Assembly: GCF_032051575.1 (NCBI RefSeq)
Contig: NZ_DAMBYD010000015.1
Coordinates: 22,332-86,331 of the forward strand
Reading direction: 5' to 3'
DNA from: Aminipila sp032051575
GTDB taxonomy: Bacteria > Bacillota > Clostridia > Peptostreptococcales > Anaerovoracaceae
Length of the DNA stretch: 64,000 nt
Shown here one piece after another: positions 54,601 through 62,256 of the stretch (position 1 is its first letter; every line of letters begins with the position of its first letter). A model generated the notes under the pieces. It did not search any database. It worked only from the letters and a program-made list of their open reading frames with translations, and was not told the origin of the DNA. The translations under genes and the position numbers were made by a program.

Positions 54601-55188
54601 CACTAGCTTCTTAAAATCTTCATATCCTATAACTTCTATTTTCTGAATTTCGTGAGAAGTTCTAAATCCATCGAAGAAATGAACAAAAGGAACTCTAGAT
54701 TTTATTGAGGCAAGATGTGCCACACCTCCAAGGTCCATAACTTCCTGAACAGATCCTGATGCAAGCATTGCAAATCCGGTTTGTCTTGTAGCCATAACAT
54801 CCGAATGATCTCCAAATATACATAGTGCATGAGTTGCAACTGTTCTTGCAGCTACATGGAATACCCCTGGTAGTAATTCTCCTGCAATTTTGTACATGTT
54901 AGGAATCATCAGTAACAATCCTTGTGATGATGTATATGTAGTAGTCAATGCTCCTGCTGCAAGAGAACCATGTACAGTTCCTGCTGCACCCGCTTCTGAC
55001 TGCATCTCTGCAACTTTAACAGTCTGACCAAAAATATTTTTTCTGCCATAAGCAGACCATTCATCAACAACCTCAGACATGGTTGATGATGGTGTTATAG
55101 GATAAATTGCGGCAACATCAGTAAACGCATAAGATACATGTGCTGCTGCTGTATTACCATCCATAGTTCTCATTCTACTCTGTGTCAT
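51655..55188 (-). CDS. nifJ: Pyruvate:ferredoxin (flavodoxin) oxidoreductase
   Basis: 1177 aa single-chain homodimer type, GGGAGG before the ATG. The N-terminal domain binds pyruvate (YPITPSSTMSEVVDEWSAYG). Two ferredoxin-like [4Fe-4S] motifs follow, CIQCNQCSFVCPH and CLGCGNCADICPAKE. A further cluster uses CAGCGE, and the thiamine-diphosphate domain has GGDGWAYDIGYGGLDH and DTEVYSNTGGQASKSTP. It turns pyruvate and CoA into acetyl-CoA and CO2 and reduces ferredoxin. It is the central step of anaerobic pyruvate use and is transcribed alone. Confidence 0.97.
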   Translation of the reverse strand: MTQSRMRTMDGNTAAAHVSYAFTDVAAIYPITPSSTMSEVVDEWSAYGRKNIFGQTVKVAEMQSEAGAAGTVHGSLAAGALTTTYTSSQGLLLMIPNMYKIAGELLPGVFHVAARTVATHALCIFGDHSDVMATRQTGFAMLASGSVQEVMDLGGVAHLASIKSRVPFVHFFDGFRTSHEIQKIEVIGYEDFKKLVDWKAVQDFRNRALNPEHPVVRGTAQNPDIFFQAREASNKFYDAVPEIVVEYMNEISKLTGRNYKPFDYVGAPDAENVIVAMGSVCETIEETMTKLILEGHRVGLIKVRLYRPFIKKFFMDVLPKTVERIAVLDRTKEPGALGEPLYQDVRTMLYGERNAPEVYGGRYGLGSKDTTPGMIHAIYDNLYHKKPKNHFTVGIEDDVTGMSLPYTEGIAREPEGTIKCKFWGLGSDGTVGANKTAIKIIGDKTNLYAQGYFAYDSKKSGGVTISHLRFGEHPIQSTYLINQADFVACHNQAYLRQYDMLKDLKKGGTFLLNCMWENEKEVAEHLPAKVKRELAKKNINFYVIDAWKFAGEIGLGSRINMIMQSAFFKLTNVIPMEQAIEYLKEGIEKTYKKKGQSVVEMNWKAVDAGANGIKKINVPAEWVNSENPKGKTEELPEFIEQILIPMNKQEGEDLPVSAFNGREDGTFPSGTSAYEKRGVAILLPEWNKDACIQCNQCSFVCPHAAIRPILLDKAEKEKAPFIFETVPATGKGLEGYHYRMQLSALDCLGCGNCADICPAKEKALTMKAYAQVVKEADNWNYSTTIPVKDKLLNKETVKGSQFAKPYIEFSGACAGCGETPYIKLVTQLYGDRMLIANATGCSSIWGASAPSMPYCKDENGRGPAWANSLFEDNAEYGYGMLLASKQMREKIEHTMKALLELDIAEDLKEAIEEWLEYKEDGKESRAKSDKVMQCIDNLKTSDDVIQKLCKRISDSKDYLVKKSIWALGGDGWAYDIGYGGLDHVLASGENINILVFDTEVYSNTGGQASKSTPAAAIAKFAASGKRIKKKDLGMMAMSYGYVYVAQVGMGADKAQLLKAITEAEAYDGPSLIIAYSPCINHGLKKGMGKSQENIKDAVDSGYWHLYRFNPELKKKGKNPFTLDSKAPTASFKDFIMGQMRYSSLSREFPDISDKLFDMTEEYAKERYEGYKKLAEEK

Positions 55189-55325
55189 CTTTTCCTCCCT
55201 ATAGTTAAGTTTTATTCAAACTTATTTACTTTACATAACTCATAACTCAATTTAACTTATATCAGCAAAATAGTTACCGTTTTTGTACTTATTTTTAAAC
55301 ATCTAATTTTCGCTAATGCATTTAC

Positions 55326-55352
55326 TTTATACCATATTTACACCAATGTCAA
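55326..55352 (-). promoter_or_regulatory. Promoter of the PFOR gene
   Basis: On the minus strand TTGACA (55347-55352), 15 bp, then an extended -10 TGG-TATAAA (TATAAA at 55326-55331). The leader would be about 130 nt. The remainder of 55353-55566 is very AT-rich with no gene seen. Confidence 0.6.
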
Positions 55353-55566
55353 CATGTACAAAAAATAATACAATATACAAGAAACAACTAAAGAATCCCT
55401 TATTTTTGAACATTTTTTATTTTTATAATTTATATAATGCTTTTATATCTGTATAAATTGTTTGTGCATTTTTACAATTTAGTTGATATTACTAGTGATT
55501 GTTCACAAAATCTTTTAAGCAGTTTTTATTTTTATTCATAGTTTTTTGTAAATATAAAGTAAAAAA

Positions 55567-55601
55567 ATATCCCTCACGAAATTATTTTTCGCAAGGGATA
55601 T
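55567..55601 (-). terminator. Terminator of bofA
   Basis: ATATCCCT / AGGGATAT with inner CGAAA / TTTCG pairing, followed by TTTTTTT on the minus strand, 36 bp past the bofA stop. Confidence 0.88.
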
Positions 55602-55637
55602 AGCAAACTAATCATACTATAGGTTCTTCCTATGGCT

Positions 55638-55901
55638 TCAGCTAATTAAATATAACAGCACGATACCTGGTATTCCCAAAGTACCAATACCGAAGCCTGT
55701 TAATACATTTATCGGTAAATGTATTCCAAAACCTGCCCCGATCAAATTGATTACAATTAATATTATTCCTCCGCAAATGCTGTTTATAATTATTTTCAAA
55801 ATTATCCTGCCAGAAAAAGCGAAGAATTTTGCTAAAAGAAATATAATTAGCAGTCCAGCTGCATAAGCTAGAAATATAATAACTTCCATTCCTGTGTCCA
55901 T
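55638..55901 (-). CDS. bofA: BofA-family pro-sigma-K processing inhibitor
   Basis: 87 aa from the ATG at 55901, the normal BofA length; the longer frame to 55955 begins with unrelated sequence. Two to three membrane segments and the C-terminal block LPINVLTGFGIGTLGIPGIV, which is the family signature (INxxT...GxLGxPG). In Bacillus BofA holds the SpoIVFB protease inactive until sigma-K is needed. Its place beside recR fits the recR-yaaL-bofA order of Firmicutes. Confidence 0.9.
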   Translation of the reverse strand: MDTGMEVIIFLAYAAGLLIIFLLAKFFAFSGRIILKIIINSICGGIILIVINLIGAGFGIHLPINVLTGFGIGTLGIPGIVLLYLIS

Positions 55902-55995
55902 ATTTTTCTCACATCCTTTGTAATGTTTTGTATAGAATATGTCACACAGGAACAAAATAGAATTAATTAGTAAATTAGAGAAAGGAAATTACATA

Positions 55996-56256
55996 ATGAT
56001 CCAATTCAACGGGCTGGCTGATAATGCCGAAAAAATTTATAAGAAACTCACGGGAGTACCTGTTCCTCAAGATGAAGGTCAGATGATTATTTCAAATTTA
56101 AAAGAGGTACACAATAAAATTGCTCGATCTGAATCTATTTTTAACGAGCTTACTGATAATGATTTAATAGATTATGCAACCTACGACATCCTTGCAGAAA
56201 AAGCCCGCTATGCTTACTTAATAAAACAGGCAAAAAAAAGAAACTTGCATTTTTAA
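55996..56256 (+). CDS. DUF2508 (YaaL-like) protein, inverted relative to its cluster
   Basis: 86 aa from the ATG at 55996 (AAAGGAAAT upstream). FNELTDNDLIDYATYDILAE then KARYAYLIKQAKKRN is the DUF2508 core. In Bacillus this gene lies between recR and bofA on the same strand. Here it is on the opposite strand and its stop codon directly abuts the recR stop. Function unknown; helical and soluble. Confidence 0.8.
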   Translation: MIQFNGLADNAEKIYKKLTGVPVPQDEGQMIISNLKEVHNKIARSESIFNELTDNDLIDYATYDILAEKARYAYLIKQAKKRNLHF

Positions 56257-56268
56257 TTACAAGTTTCT
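56239..56268. terminator. Terminator overlapping the convergent ends of recR and the DUF2508 gene
   Basis: AGAAACTTG / CAAGTTTCT with a 12-nt loop. The left arm is inside the DUF2508 coding end and the right arm inside the recR coding end. On the minus strand a run of eight T follows, so it ends the dnaX-ybaB-recR transcript. Confidence 0.8.
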
Positions 56269-56856
56269 ACGTCCTTCCATAGCCTTGGACAGGGTCACTT
56301 CGTCAGCATATTCCAAATCACCACCTACAGGTATACCGTGTGCTATTCTTGATACGGTTATACCTGAAGGTTTGATTAATCTGGCAATGTACATAGCTGT
56401 AGCTTCTCCCTCGATATTTGGATTAGTTGCAAGAATAATTTCATTCACATCATTCTCTTGAAGCCGCGTAATAAGCGACTTCAAATTAATATCCTCCGGG
56501 CCAATCCCCTCTAAAGGAGAAATTGCCCCGTGCAGTACATGGTAAAGACCTTTAAACTCCCTGATTCTCTCCATAGCCGCAACTTCCTTAGGGCCTTCTA
56601 CCACGCATATAACGTTCTGATCGCGGCCAGAGTCGGAACAAATTGCACAAGGTTCTATATCCGTCAAATTCCCGCAAATAGAACAATATTTCATAGTAGT
56701 CTTTGCATCTATAATTGCCTGAGCGATAGAAAATGCTTCTTTATCCTCCATGTCTAGAATATTAAAAGCAAGTCTCTGTGCCGTCTTATTGCCTATCCCT
56801 TGTAGCTTGGAAAGTTCATTAATTAATTTATTTAATGGTTTTGCATAATATTTCAT
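56257..56856 (-). CDS. recR: Recombination protein RecR
   Basis: 199 aa, usual length. Helix-hairpin-helix LSKLQGIGNKTAQRLAFNIL, C4 zinc finger CSICGNLTDIEPCAICSD, Toprim block VICVVEGPKEVAAMERIREF and TNPNIEGEATAMYIARLIKP, and the C-terminal GIPVGGDLEYADEVTLSKAM. With RecF/RecO it loads RecA on gapped DNA. It is third in the dnaX-ybaB-recR operon, 21 bp after ybaB. Confidence 0.97.
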   Translation of the reverse strand: MKYYAKPLNKLINELSKLQGIGNKTAQRLAFNILDMEDKEAFSIAQAIIDAKTTMKYCSICGNLTDIEPCAICSDSGRDQNVICVVEGPKEVAAMERIREFKGLYHVLHGAISPLEGIGPEDINLKSLITRLQENDVNEIILATNPNIEGEATAMYIARLIKPSGITVSRIAHGIPVGGDLEYADEVTLSKAMEGRRNL

Positions 56857-56877
56857 TTATTTTGCTTCCAATCTTAA

Positions 56878-57240
56878 TTACATCAGTCCTGGTATGTTTA
56901 ATCCTCCAGTAATTTTGCTCATTTCTCCCTCTGAGATTTCTTCCATCTGTCTCAAAGCTTCATTCACAGCAACCATAATTAAATCCTGAAGCATTTCAAT
57001 ATCATCTGGATCAACAATTTCGGGTTTTAATTGAATATTTGTAACCTGCTTAGCGCCATTTACTGTAATCGTAACAGCACCACCTCCTGCAGTTGTGGTG
57101 GTTTCCATTTTTTCGATTTCTGACTGAGTTTCTTCCATCTTCTTCTGCATTGCCTGTACCTGCTGAAGCTGTTTTTGCATATTTCCACCCATGCCGCCGC
57201 CCATACTAGGCTTTTTTCCTGCTCTCATACCTTTTCCCAT
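56878..57240 (-). CDS. ybaB: YbaB/EbfC nucleoid-associated protein
   Basis: 120 aa, AGGAGGAG before the ATG. A Gly/Met/Lys-rich N-terminal segment, then the family core: QLQQVQAMQKKMEETQSEIE, TTAGGGAVTITVNGAKQVTN and IVDPDDIEMLQDLIMVAVNE. It is a small DNA-binding dimer that coats the nucleoid. It lies 12 bp after dnaX and before recR, the conserved order in most bacteria. Confidence 0.95.
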   Translation of the reverse strand: MGKGMRAGKKPSMGGGMGGNMQKQLQQVQAMQKKMEETQSEIEKMETTTTAGGGAVTITVNGAKQVTNIQLKPEIVDPDDIEMLQDLIMVAVNEALRQMEEISEGEMSKITGGLNIPGLM

Positions 57241-57252
57241 TATATTCTCCTC

Positions 57253-58830
57253 CTATACTAATTCAATATTTATTCCCAATGCATTCTCTGCATTTTTCTT
57301 TATGTTTTGTATGTCAATATTATCTGACCTTCCGCCTTGCTCTCCTTTTACCTTACAAGTAAGTTCTCTACGAACACCAGTATGTTCTGCCATAATATCT
57401 TCTAAAATCTGCTTTTTCTTTTCCACATAATTTGCAATCGTAGAACTGGTTGCCATGACAACAAAATGCTTATCACTTATATTTATAAGTTCTGTTCCAG
57501 TTCGTATCAAATTAAAACTTGCACTGGAAGCTTCACCCTGCTCAAAAATCCAATGCCACAGAGCATCTTTATCAATATCACTGCTGTCGGTCACAATTGG
57601 GTTAGCTGTAGCTTTCTGAGGGCAGTCAAGCTCCGGTACTGACTCCTGATTTTTCTTAAAATCCTCAATAGCTTCTGTTGGATTAACAGCATTAACAGTT
57701 TGTGTTACTGACTGTTGTTGAGGCGGCTGTGCATATGTAGTTTTCTGCAGCATTCCCGTAGACATTTTAACTATACATAATTCCAATAACACTCTAGGCT
57801 GGGTGGACCATTTCGCATCAGCCATCGTTTTCGAGAGCTCAATAATACCATTATTGATTTCCATAACATCCAGTCTTTGACTCTGCCCACAAATTCTTTC
57901 TATATTTTCACAGGACATGTTAAGCATATCCTCTGCATGGTTTACAAATTTAGTTATTAAAAGATTTCTGTAATGCGTTACCCAATCCTTCATAAACTGT
58001 CTAACATCTTTTCCATCTGCCAGTACTCTGTCCAGCAGCAATAAAGCTTCTGCAACATTGTGCCTTGTCACTGCATCGGTTATATCCAAAAATGTATCTT
58101 CCCCAGCCGTACCAAGTATCTCCAAAACATCATCTCTGGAAATGTCTTTTGAACCTGCTGACAAGCATTGGTCTAATATACTCAATCCATCTCTTACCGA
58201 TCCGTCTGCATTTGCGGCAACAAGGGCTAATGCCCCATCTTCAATCGTTATTCCCATGGTCTGGCAAATACCCTTCATACCTGTTTTTAACACTGTTTCA
58301 GGTACACGTCTGAAGTCCAGTCTAAGGCATCTCGAAAGAATAGTTGCCGGAAGTTTTTGAGGCTCTGTTGTCGCCAGTATGAACATTACATTTTCCGGAG
58401 GTTCTTCCAAAGTTTTTAAAAGCGCATTAAATGCTCCTGATGAAAGCATATGCACTTCATCAATAATATAAACTTTTCTTCTCCCTACAACTGGAGGATA
58501 TTTAACACTTTCTTTTAATTCACGAATATTATCTACACCATTGTTAGATGCTGCATCAATTTCAATAACATCCATAAAAGTGCCTTCTTTTATAGATTTA
58601 CAATTATCACACACCCCACATGGTCTGAGATTGTCAGAAGTACAGTTAACACCCTTTGCCAAAAGTCTTGCAGTAGTAGTTTTCCCTGTGCCTCTAGTTC
58701 CACAGAATAAATACGCATGACCTGCTGAGTCACTTGAGATTTGATTCTTTAAAATTTTTACAATATGTTCTTGTCCTAAGACTGTATCAAAGGTTTCAGG
58801 GCGATACGCTCTATATAATGCTGTATACAT
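57253..58830 (-). CDS. dnaX: DNA polymerase III subunits gamma and tau
   Basis: 525 aa. AAA+ clamp-loader: Walker A FCGTRGTGKTTTARLL, zinc module CTSDNLRPCGVCDNC, Walker B YIIDEVHMLS, and sensor 1 ATTEPQKLPATILSRCLRLD with the Arg finger. A C-terminal region of about 170 aa is specific to tau. I did not find a clear A-run frameshift signal that would make a separate gamma form. It starts the operon with ybaB and recR, about 165 bp downstream of the SRP RNA gene. Confidence 0.96.
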   Translation of the reverse strand: MYTALYRAYRPETFDTVLGQEHIVKILKNQISSDSAGHAYLFCGTRGTGKTTTARLLAKGVNCTSDNLRPCGVCDNCKSIKEGTFMDVIEIDAASNNGVDNIRELKESVKYPPVVGRRKVYIIDEVHMLSSGAFNALLKTLEEPPENVMFILATTEPQKLPATILSRCLRLDFRRVPETVLKTGMKGICQTMGITIEDGALALVAANADGSVRDGLSILDQCLSAGSKDISRDDVLEILGTAGEDTFLDITDAVTRHNVAEALLLLDRVLADGKDVRQFMKDWVTHYRNLLITKFVNHAEDMLNMSCENIERICGQSQRLDVMEINNGIIELSKTMADAKWSTQPRVLLELCIVKMSTGMLQKTTYAQPPQQQSVTQTVNAVNPTEAIEDFKKNQESVPELDCPQKATANPIVTDSSDIDKDALWHWIFEQGEASSASFNLIRTGTELINISDKHFVVMATSSTIANYVEKKKQILEDIMAEHTGVRRELTCKVKGEQGGRSDNIDIQNIKKNAENALGINIELV

Positions 58831-58995
58831 ACTTCATTCCCCTTCTTCCACATATACTAGCCTGTCCAAATTACATAGTAATTTGATGGCAGACTTATGC
58901 ACGGAAATCACAAATCTAAGATTTGTAGATCTCTACTGCATTTATTTCATAATGGTTCTAGATTCTTTTAAATAAAAATAAAAATTGCCCTTTAA

Positions 58996-59129
58996 AAGCT
59001 CCGCCGACTTTGGAGAAGGCTTGTCTGCGGCACATAAGAGCTTCCACTTATTGCTGCTTCCTTCCGGACCTGACAAGGTTCGCAGAGTCTTATTGCGCAG
59101 GACCCTAACCTAATCAAGCGGAGCTTTTA
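58996..59129 (-). ncRNA. ffs: Signal recognition particle RNA, small bacterial type
   Basis: Minus strand. It holds the universal domain IV segment GTCAGGTCCGGAAGGAAGCA and its pairing partner around GCAATAAG / CTTATGTGC. The ends AAAAGCTCCGC and GCGGAGCTTTT pair to close the hairpin, and the outer sequence extends this stem to about 22 bp with one mismatch. It forms the RNA core of SRP with Ffh. Exact ends are approximate. The place next to dnaX is conserved in Firmicutes. Confidence 0.93.
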
Positions 59130-59232
59130 AAAGGCAATTCATACCTACATAGTATACAAGTTTAGTTTAAAAAAGTCAACTAAAAATTATAAATGATAGA
59201 CAACTTTTATTCAATTTCCGCCTTTTAATCAG

Positions 59233-59349
59233 TTAAATCCAAAGACACAGACCAAGATTCTTAAAGTAACTAATAACCACAGTACAGTGCGTGTCTTTAT
59301 GCATGTCGATTCCAATAAAGCAGGTATTTCTTTTTTGGTAAATTCTCAT
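59233..59349 (-). pseudogene. N-terminal fragment of an IS110-family recombinase
   Basis: Minus strand from the ATG at 59347-59349: CFIGIDMHKDTHCTVVI is the start of the DEDD RuvC-like domain of IS110 transposases, with the first catalytic Asp in GID. After about 26 residues the similarity stops and a stop codon follows at 59233. AAGGAG precedes the ATG. The element has lost the rest of the gene at this site. Confidence 0.8.
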
Positions 59350-59352
59350 CCT

Positions 59353-59560
59353 CTCCTTTTCATCTGTCTCCACCACTCACACCGGCAACCTCAGTTTAAG
59401 AGCGTTAGTCTCTCGACCTCGCAAGGGAACGCCAACCTATCCATTCATAGTGTGACAAATTACGTGATTTCGGGCATCACGAGCCTTGGTTCATTCTTAC
59501 GTTGTGTGTGATGTTAACTCTGGTACAAAAGGATTGCAAGTAGATTGTTAGAGTGCCTGA
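59353..59560 (-). mobile_element. IS110 left-end non-coding region, possible bridge-RNA remnant
   Basis: Directly upstream (minus strand) of the IS110 N-terminal fragment lies about 200 bp of structured, non-coding DNA. It includes the perfect stem CGTGAT / ATCACG (59463-59468, 59476-59481) and several G-rich turns. In IS110 elements this is the place of the bridge RNA that guides insertion. I infer the identity from position only. Confidence 0.45.
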
Positions 59561-60106
59561 AAGAAAAATCAGAAAGAAAAAACAGAGAAGAAAAAACATT
59601 GTAGTTTTTATCTTCTTTGCCTGTATCTGTTTTTTTATAATGTGCTTTGTCGAAAGTAGCGAGGGAAGTTTTCCCCCTTAAACCCCCGGCTGCCCCCATT
59701 TTAGCATGGGCAAAAATATCGGTCAAGATATGGTTCACGATGAACAATGGGGTACAAGCGGGTTCATATGTTCGTTGCCGGCAGTCTGTAGAAGCTGCAT
59801 GTTACATTTTCATAAATACACTCGTTATCCGGCACTTGAAGGCTTAACGCCATAAGCCACCGTGGGCGATTTTCTGCGAAAGGGTCTACCCATTCAAAAT
59901 GCAGACCCAAAATGTGTTTCGTCACTTAATCATAGGGTGAACCATGGGATCGAAAACCATGCAGCCGGCAATATATTTGTCAAGCTAAAATAGCTATGTT
60001 TTTCAAAATAAAGAAGTATAAATATACAAATTTGACATTTAAGAGCGCAGTTAATAAGACCATCAAAAACAGATGGTTTTGTATGACATATAGTAAGTAA
60101 ATTATA
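59561..60106. other. Gene-free, GC-richer accessory stretch
   Basis: No credible gene. Parts (about 59640-59990) are clearly richer in G+C than the flanks. A hairpin GGGTCT / AGACCC stands at 59882-59908. A minus-strand frame of 77 aa at 59514-59747 has no ribosome site or family and spans the element boundary, so I do not call it. The stretch looks like the non-coding end of a mobile element. Confidence 0.5.
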
Positions 60107-60310
60107 CTATTGCCGAACGTAGTAGGGTTTATTGTCTCTCAGAACAGCATAAATGATATTTGTTAGTTTTCTGGTAACATGACCTATTGAATTCATATAG
60201 GGCTTGCCTTCACTGCGCTTTTCCTCAAGGAAATATTTTAAATTAGGTTCGTACATGGCTGCTCTCACAGAAGCTTGCCATAATGCTCTTCTGAGATACC
60301 TGCTTCGAGA
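60107..60310 (-). pseudogene. C-terminal fragment of an IS110-family recombinase
   Basis: Minus strand. It reads RSRYLRRALWQASVRAAMYE, then LEEKRSEGKPYMNSIGHVTR and KLTNIIYAVLRDNKPY before the stop at 60107. This is the end of the Transposase_20 domain, whose catalytic Ser lies just before such a block (here SRSRYLRRAL). An in-frame stop at 60311 cuts it off from any upstream part. It lies upstream of the N-terminal fragment on the same strand, so the two are not one interrupted gene. Confidence 0.85.
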
Positions 60311-60763
60311 TTAGAAGAAAATCATAAAGATTTCGACATCCGGCTTATAAGCAATACCCCATAAGGCAGAGGACTCAAACTGCACTCAGTAAACTTAAAG
60401 TTACATGGATAATAGAAGAGTACCTCTGTCCGTCTGAGTATATTTTATCAAATTCAAAAGGAGTTGATAAACAAGTTAAATGCATATTTATAATTCCATA
60501 TACAAAAAATCCTGCTAAATCTCTATATAGAAATTATAGCAGGATAAAGGTACGTGGTCGCAAGCGCCCCCTTCCCGTCACCTTCGCCGGCAGTGCCGAT
60601 GTTGTAGCAATTCAGTCTAGGTGCTGTAAAACGGTTTTTGTGCTGTACAGGTTGCTGTAAATGATATTGAACCCGCATTTTTAACCGTTTTATAGGTGCT
60701 GTTTGGGTGGTCGTTCGTAACATACTTCGTAATTCTAATTTCTTTCAAACAGTTTCAAATTAA
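60311..60763. other. Gene-free stretch with a terminator
   Basis: No supported gene. A minus-strand frame of 66 aa at 60523-60723 (with NIGTAGEGDGKGALATTY) lies in a G+C-rich patch and overlaps a terminator, so I treat it as non-coding. The rest is AT-rich. Confidence 0.5.
60509..60545 (-). terminator. Terminator downstream of the RHS/immunity array
   Basis: ATCCTGCTA / TAGCAGGAT with an AT-rich loop and TTTTTTG following on the minus strand. It probably ends the transcript that carries the last immunity gene. Confidence 0.8.
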
Positions 60764-61075
60764 TTATTCACCTTGGCTCTCAGACTTGTAAATACCATCT
60801 TCAAATTTTCTAACAAATCCTTTTGCTGGAAAGTCAGGGTAGTCAAACTCCCATAGGCATCCACAATAATTGCATTTATACCATTTATTCGCATACCAAC
60901 TAATGCTCTCAAGTTTTCCCTCTCCAACATAAAATGGTTCTGTTACGGGAATATCTTCGAAAATACCATTTTCAACTTGCTGACTGAAAAAATTCTTAAG
61001 TTCTTGAAAGGTCTTCTCGGTTGAAACATCTATTTCAATTCTTTCATTGCAATCACATTTTTTTACTTGAACCAT
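60764..61075 (-). CDS. Candidate immunity protein with cysteine pairs
   Basis: 103 aa, GGAGGTGA 8 nt before the ATG. The start overlaps the end of the RHS toxin gene by 13 bp. Cysteines are placed as KKCDCNE near the start and YKCNYCGCLWEFDYPDFPAK near the end, which suggests a small zinc-binding fold. The tight coupling after a toxin tip is the usual sign of an immunity gene that protects the producer. No family named with confidence. Confidence 0.75.
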   Translation of the reverse strand: MVQVKKCDCNERIEIDVSTEKTFQELKNFFSQQVENGIFEDIPVTEPFYVGEGKLESISWYANKWYKCNYCGCLWEFDYPDFPAKGFVRKFEDGIYKSESQGE

Positions 61076-62166
61076 TTTGGATTCACCTCCGGAATGTATA
61101 TTTGATTACCTCCACCTGGTAACATACCTGCTCCACCATTAATTACTTGTGGCGCAGCTGTACCTTCATAGATCACTGTGTCTTTAGGAACTGTTACTTT
61201 TGTGACAACTTGAGCAGTATTTCCCCATTCAGGATTCAATGCTAAATCTAATTGAGACTGCATTCCCCCCATTTGAGGAGTTCTTGTCATATACGAACCA
61301 ACTTTACCCGCTTCATTTGTCGACACTCTGTAAAATACTGTATTTGCTTCAAGTGATTTTTGTGTGTAAGATGCCCCAGTAAATGTTTCAGCAATACTTT
61401 GTTTTAAAGGTCCTGGATTTACTGGCGAGTATTTAATGCTAGTAATCCCACCCTTTTTAGCCACTTCACCTTTAAGGTTCTTGACATCATTGAGTGTTTT
61501 ATTTAAAAGATTATTCTGCTTGTAAATATCACAAGCGTATGGCTTTGAATACTTACTTGCGTTTCCAAGCTTTCCTATCAGCTTTGTAGCTTTTACACTG
61601 CTCAAGTAAGTCTTTACCCCTTTACCTATTCCACCAGTTACAAGGCTCAGAATAATATCCGATGCTACTCTTCCTGTTACTTTCCCGTACTTATATACTT
61701 CAGCATCCTTAACCTTTGTATATGGATCAAGTACTCCTCGGTTCGAATATAAATACCACGGGTCGCCGGAAATGTCCTTAAATACTGCTTTTGCAAGTTG
61801 AACAAGGTCAATGTTTCCTTTAACGACACTTTTCACCAATTCGTATGTCATTGGAATAGCATTTTGGACACTCTTTTTTAATTCTGATCCATAGCTTTTT
61901 ATTCCGTCTGCAATTCCAGAAAGTAGATTATCGGTCTGTTTCCAGTAGTTCATTGTTCCCAGTGGGTCAACAGAATTCAGTGGGCTGTTATCACAATAAG
62001 CATACCAGTTATTCCCGTCTTTGACAATGTCCTCCTGTGTGAACCTGTGGGTCTCAGGGTCGTAGAACCGGTTCTGGGCAAAGTACAGGTCTAGAACCTC
62101 ATCATAGGTATAGCCGGTATAGTTATTATTTTTATGTCCCTTGATTTTAGTCCATTTATGTAACAA
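61063..62166 (-). CDS. Orphan RHS-core protein with C-terminal toxin domain
   Basis: 367 aa, TTG as the first usable start at 62166. The start is poorly supported and the gene may be an unstarted recombination donor. Residues about 16-70 are an RHS-associated core end (NYTGYTYDEVLDLYFAQNRF, then DPETHRFTQEDIVKDG and SVDPLG). DPLG is the usual cleavage boundary before the variable tip. A helical linker (about 75-215) precedes a toxin domain with VFYRVSTNEAG, SYMTRTPQMGGMQSQLDLAL and GGGNQIYIPEVNPKWF. The toxin type is not recognised. An immunity gene follows directly. Confidence 0.72.
   Translation of the reverse strand: MLHKWTKIKGHKNNNYTGYTYDEVLDLYFAQNRFYDPETHRFTQEDIVKDGNNWYAYCDNSPLNSVDPLGTMNYWKQTDNLLSGIADGIKSYGSELKKSVQNAIPMTYELVKSVVKGNIDLVQLAKAVFKDISGDPWYLYSNRGVLDPYTKVKDAEVYKYGKVTGRVASDIILSLVTGGIGKGVKTYLSSVKATKLIGKLGNASKYSKPYACDIYKQNNLLNKTLNDVKNLKGEVAKKGGITSIKYSPVNPGPLKQSIAETFTGASYTQKSLEANTVFYRVSTNEAGKVGSYMTRTPQMGGMQSQLDLALNPEWGNTAQVVTKVTVPKDTVIYEGTAAPQVINGGAGMLPGGGNQIYIPEVNPKWFK
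61981..62130 (-). repeat. RHS core repeat, copy 1
   Basis: About 150 bp that match 63832-63980 closely at DNA level (I judge near 85-90 percent by eye). Both encode the YTGYTYDEVLDLYFAQNRFY to NNWY core end. Such homology blocks let an orphan toxin tip recombine onto the main RHS gene. Confidence 0.85.
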
Positions 62167-62256
62167 AGATATGCATCGCAGTGAAATTCCCTCCCTGATA
62201 CCCCTGAAATCCTTATGTGGTATGGAAAAATTAATTTCCGGATTAATACAGACTAA

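Noticed and set aside
57253..58830. Programmed frameshift in dnaX to make a gamma form
   Set aside because: No A-rich slippery run with a following hairpin was seen in the expected middle region.
59514..59747. Minus-strand open frame of 77 aa containing HAKMGAAGGLRGKTSLATFD
   Set aside because: It crosses from the G+C-rich patch into AT-rich DNA, has no ribosome site and no recognisable fold. More likely chance reading of mobile-element ends.
60523..60723. Minus-strand open frame of 66 aa ending NIGTAGEGDGKGALATTY...
   Set aside because: It overlaps a clear terminator stem and lies in a composition island. No start site.
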